From a bacterium (GTDB lineage Bacteria; Pseudomonadota; Alphaproteobacteria; Rhizobiales; Xanthobacteraceae), in contig JAQSDT010000204.1 of NCBI GenBank assembly GCA_029946075.1, positions 1 to 5,588 of the forward strand: a DNA stretch of 5,588 nt. Direction: 5' to 3'. The position numbers were made by a program, and so were the translations under genes. Positions within the stretch are counted from its first letter, which is position 1. Every line of letters begins with the position of its first letter. Below are positions 4,732 to 5,588 of the stretch, piece by piece. The notes under the pieces were generated by a model, which had not been told where the DNA came from, did no database searches, and was given only the letters and a program-made list of their open reading frames with translations.

Positions 4732-5553
4732 TTGAGTGCCGGCGTGGACTACGAGGCCGAATACAACAACCGCGCGCGCGTTCCCGAGAACCCTGCGATC
4801 ATCGCGGGCTGGGCCAGCGATGCGAAGGCCTATCGCGAGGCGCACTCCTCGCGCCACACGGCGATTTCCTATGGTTCGGGCGAGCGCAACCGTATCGATC
4901 TGTTCGCGGGCGACGGCGCCGGGCCGGTCGTCGTCTTCATCCACGGCGGTTATTGGCAAGCCCTTGACGGCTCGTTCTTCAGCCATCTGGCGGCAGGCCT
5001 GAACGCCCACGGTATCGACGTCGCCGTGCCCGGTTACAATCTGTGCCCCGCCGTTTCCGTCGATGCGATCGTTGGCGAAATGCGGGCTGCCGCGCGAGCG
5101 CTTGCGAAGCTTGGACGACCGCTGGTCGTCAGCGGCCATTCCGCCGGCGGTCATCTCGCCGCCTGCCTGCTCGCGACCGATTGGCGTGCGTACGACACGT
5201 CGCTGCCTGCAGAACTGGTGACCGGGGCCTACGCGATTTCGGGCCTGTTCGACCTCCGGCCCCTGGTGGGCACGTCCATCAACAATGCGCTGAAGCTCGA
5301 TGAAGCTTCCGCCGGGGCGGTGAGTCCGTTGTTCTGGAAGGCACCCGCGCGCGGCACGCTCGACGCCGTGGTGGGCGCCAACGAGAGCGCCGAATATCTG
5401 CGGCAAAGCCGCATCATCGTCGATGCCTGGGGCACGGGCATTCCGACCCGGTTTGCGACCGTTCCCGACGCCAACCATTTTACCGCGGTCGCGCCGCTGG
5501 CCGATCCCAACTCGCCGATGACGCTGCGGCTGAAGCATCTGGCCGGGCGCTAG
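4732..5553 (+). CDS. Alpha/beta hydrolase, kynurenine formamidase-like
   Basis: A 273-residue cytoplasmic serine hydrolase counted from TTG 4732; the ATG at 4720 would add four residues. The oxyanion-hole motif HGGYW is at 71-75, the nucleophile elbow GHSAGG at 135-140 with S137, and the catalytic His is probably H249 in DANHF. The acid is likely near 218-222 (ESAEY), where E218 would occupy the position often held by Asp. HGG-x-W next to GHSAGG, about 270 residues, and an N-terminal YNNRARVPE segment resemble the arylformamidase/kynurenine formamidase branch, whose members hydrolyse N-formylkynurenine and related aryl amides or esters. With a 2-aminobenzoyl-CoA-type enzyme nearby, release of anthranilate or an analogue from an N-acyl precursor is a reasonable inference. 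The gene begins 17 bases after the MarR stop, so the two are probably co-transcribed. A general carboxylesterase with another aromatic ester substrate is the alternative. Confidence 0.88.
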   Translation: MSAGVDYEAEYNNRARVPENPAIIAGWASDAKAYREAHSSRHTAISYGSGERNRIDLFAGDGAGPVVVFIHGGYWQALDGSFFSHLAAGLNAHGIDVAVPGYNLCPAVSVDAIVGEMRAAARALAKLGRPLVVSGHSAGGHLAACLLATDWRAYDTSLPAELVTGAYAISGLFDLRPLVGTSINNALKLDEASAGAVSPLFWKAPARGTLDAVVGANESAEYLRQSRIIVDAWGTGIPTRFATVPDANHFTAVAPLADPNSPMTLRLKHLAGR

Positions 5554-5588
5554 TTCATTCCGCGCATGGTTGCCGATGGTGCTTCACC

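Noticed and set aside
4213..5538. 441-codon open frame on the minus strand covering the MarR and hydrolase genes
   Set aside because: It is antisense to two genes with clear motifs, its translation is Arg-rich with no recognisable domain, and no suitable ribosome binding site was seen; GC-rich third positions explain its length.
5554..5588. ATG at 5574 as the start of another gene
   Set aside because: Too few bases remain in the window to judge a reading frame, and no clear ribosome binding site precedes it.

Overview
This window looks like an aromatic-compound catabolism island from a high-GC alphaproteobacterium of the Bradyrhizobium/Rhodopseudomonas type. The support is GC-rich codon use with long shadow reading frames, a dispersed-type intergenic palindrome, a LivJ/Hmg-type periplasmic binding protein of the kind these genera carry in large numbers, and a fused salicylyl-CoA/2-aminobenzoyl-CoA-type oxygenase-reductase. 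The genus is inferred from remembered gene families, not from a search.

Layout. Bases 1-897 (+) hold the C-terminal, Old-Yellow-Enzyme-like half of a bifunctional CoA-thioester monooxygenase/reductase whose start lies outside the window. Bases 898-1085 hold a large nested palindromic repeat and a short tandem heptamer leading into a PhzS-like FAD monooxygenase (1086-2339, +). That gene meets a small cupin (2341-2796, -) tail to tail with one base between the stop codons. The cupin is the second gene of a leftward pair whose first gene encodes an exported ABC-type solute-binding protein (2837-4009, -). A 210-base divergent control region (4010-4219) full of short direct and inverted repeats separates this pair from a rightward pair: a MarR-family regulator (4220-4714) and a kynurenine-formamidase-like alpha/beta hydrolase (4732-5553). 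The last 35 bases hold nothing I can identify.

How the parts may work together (inference). The binding protein would capture an aromatic ligand in the periplasm. The FAD monooxygenase, the cupin (possible dioxygenase) and the formamidase-like hydrolase would form a hydroxylate / cleave / deacylate route giving anthranilate or a related amino- or hydroxybenzoate. After CoA activation by a ligase outside the window, the fused monooxygenase/reductase would dearomatise the product. The MarR protein probably controls its own gene pair and the divergent transport/cupin pair from the shared control region. The enzyme classes are well supported; the substrate and the assembled pathway are not established. 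No RNA gene, CRISPR array, insertion sequence or phage gene was found.
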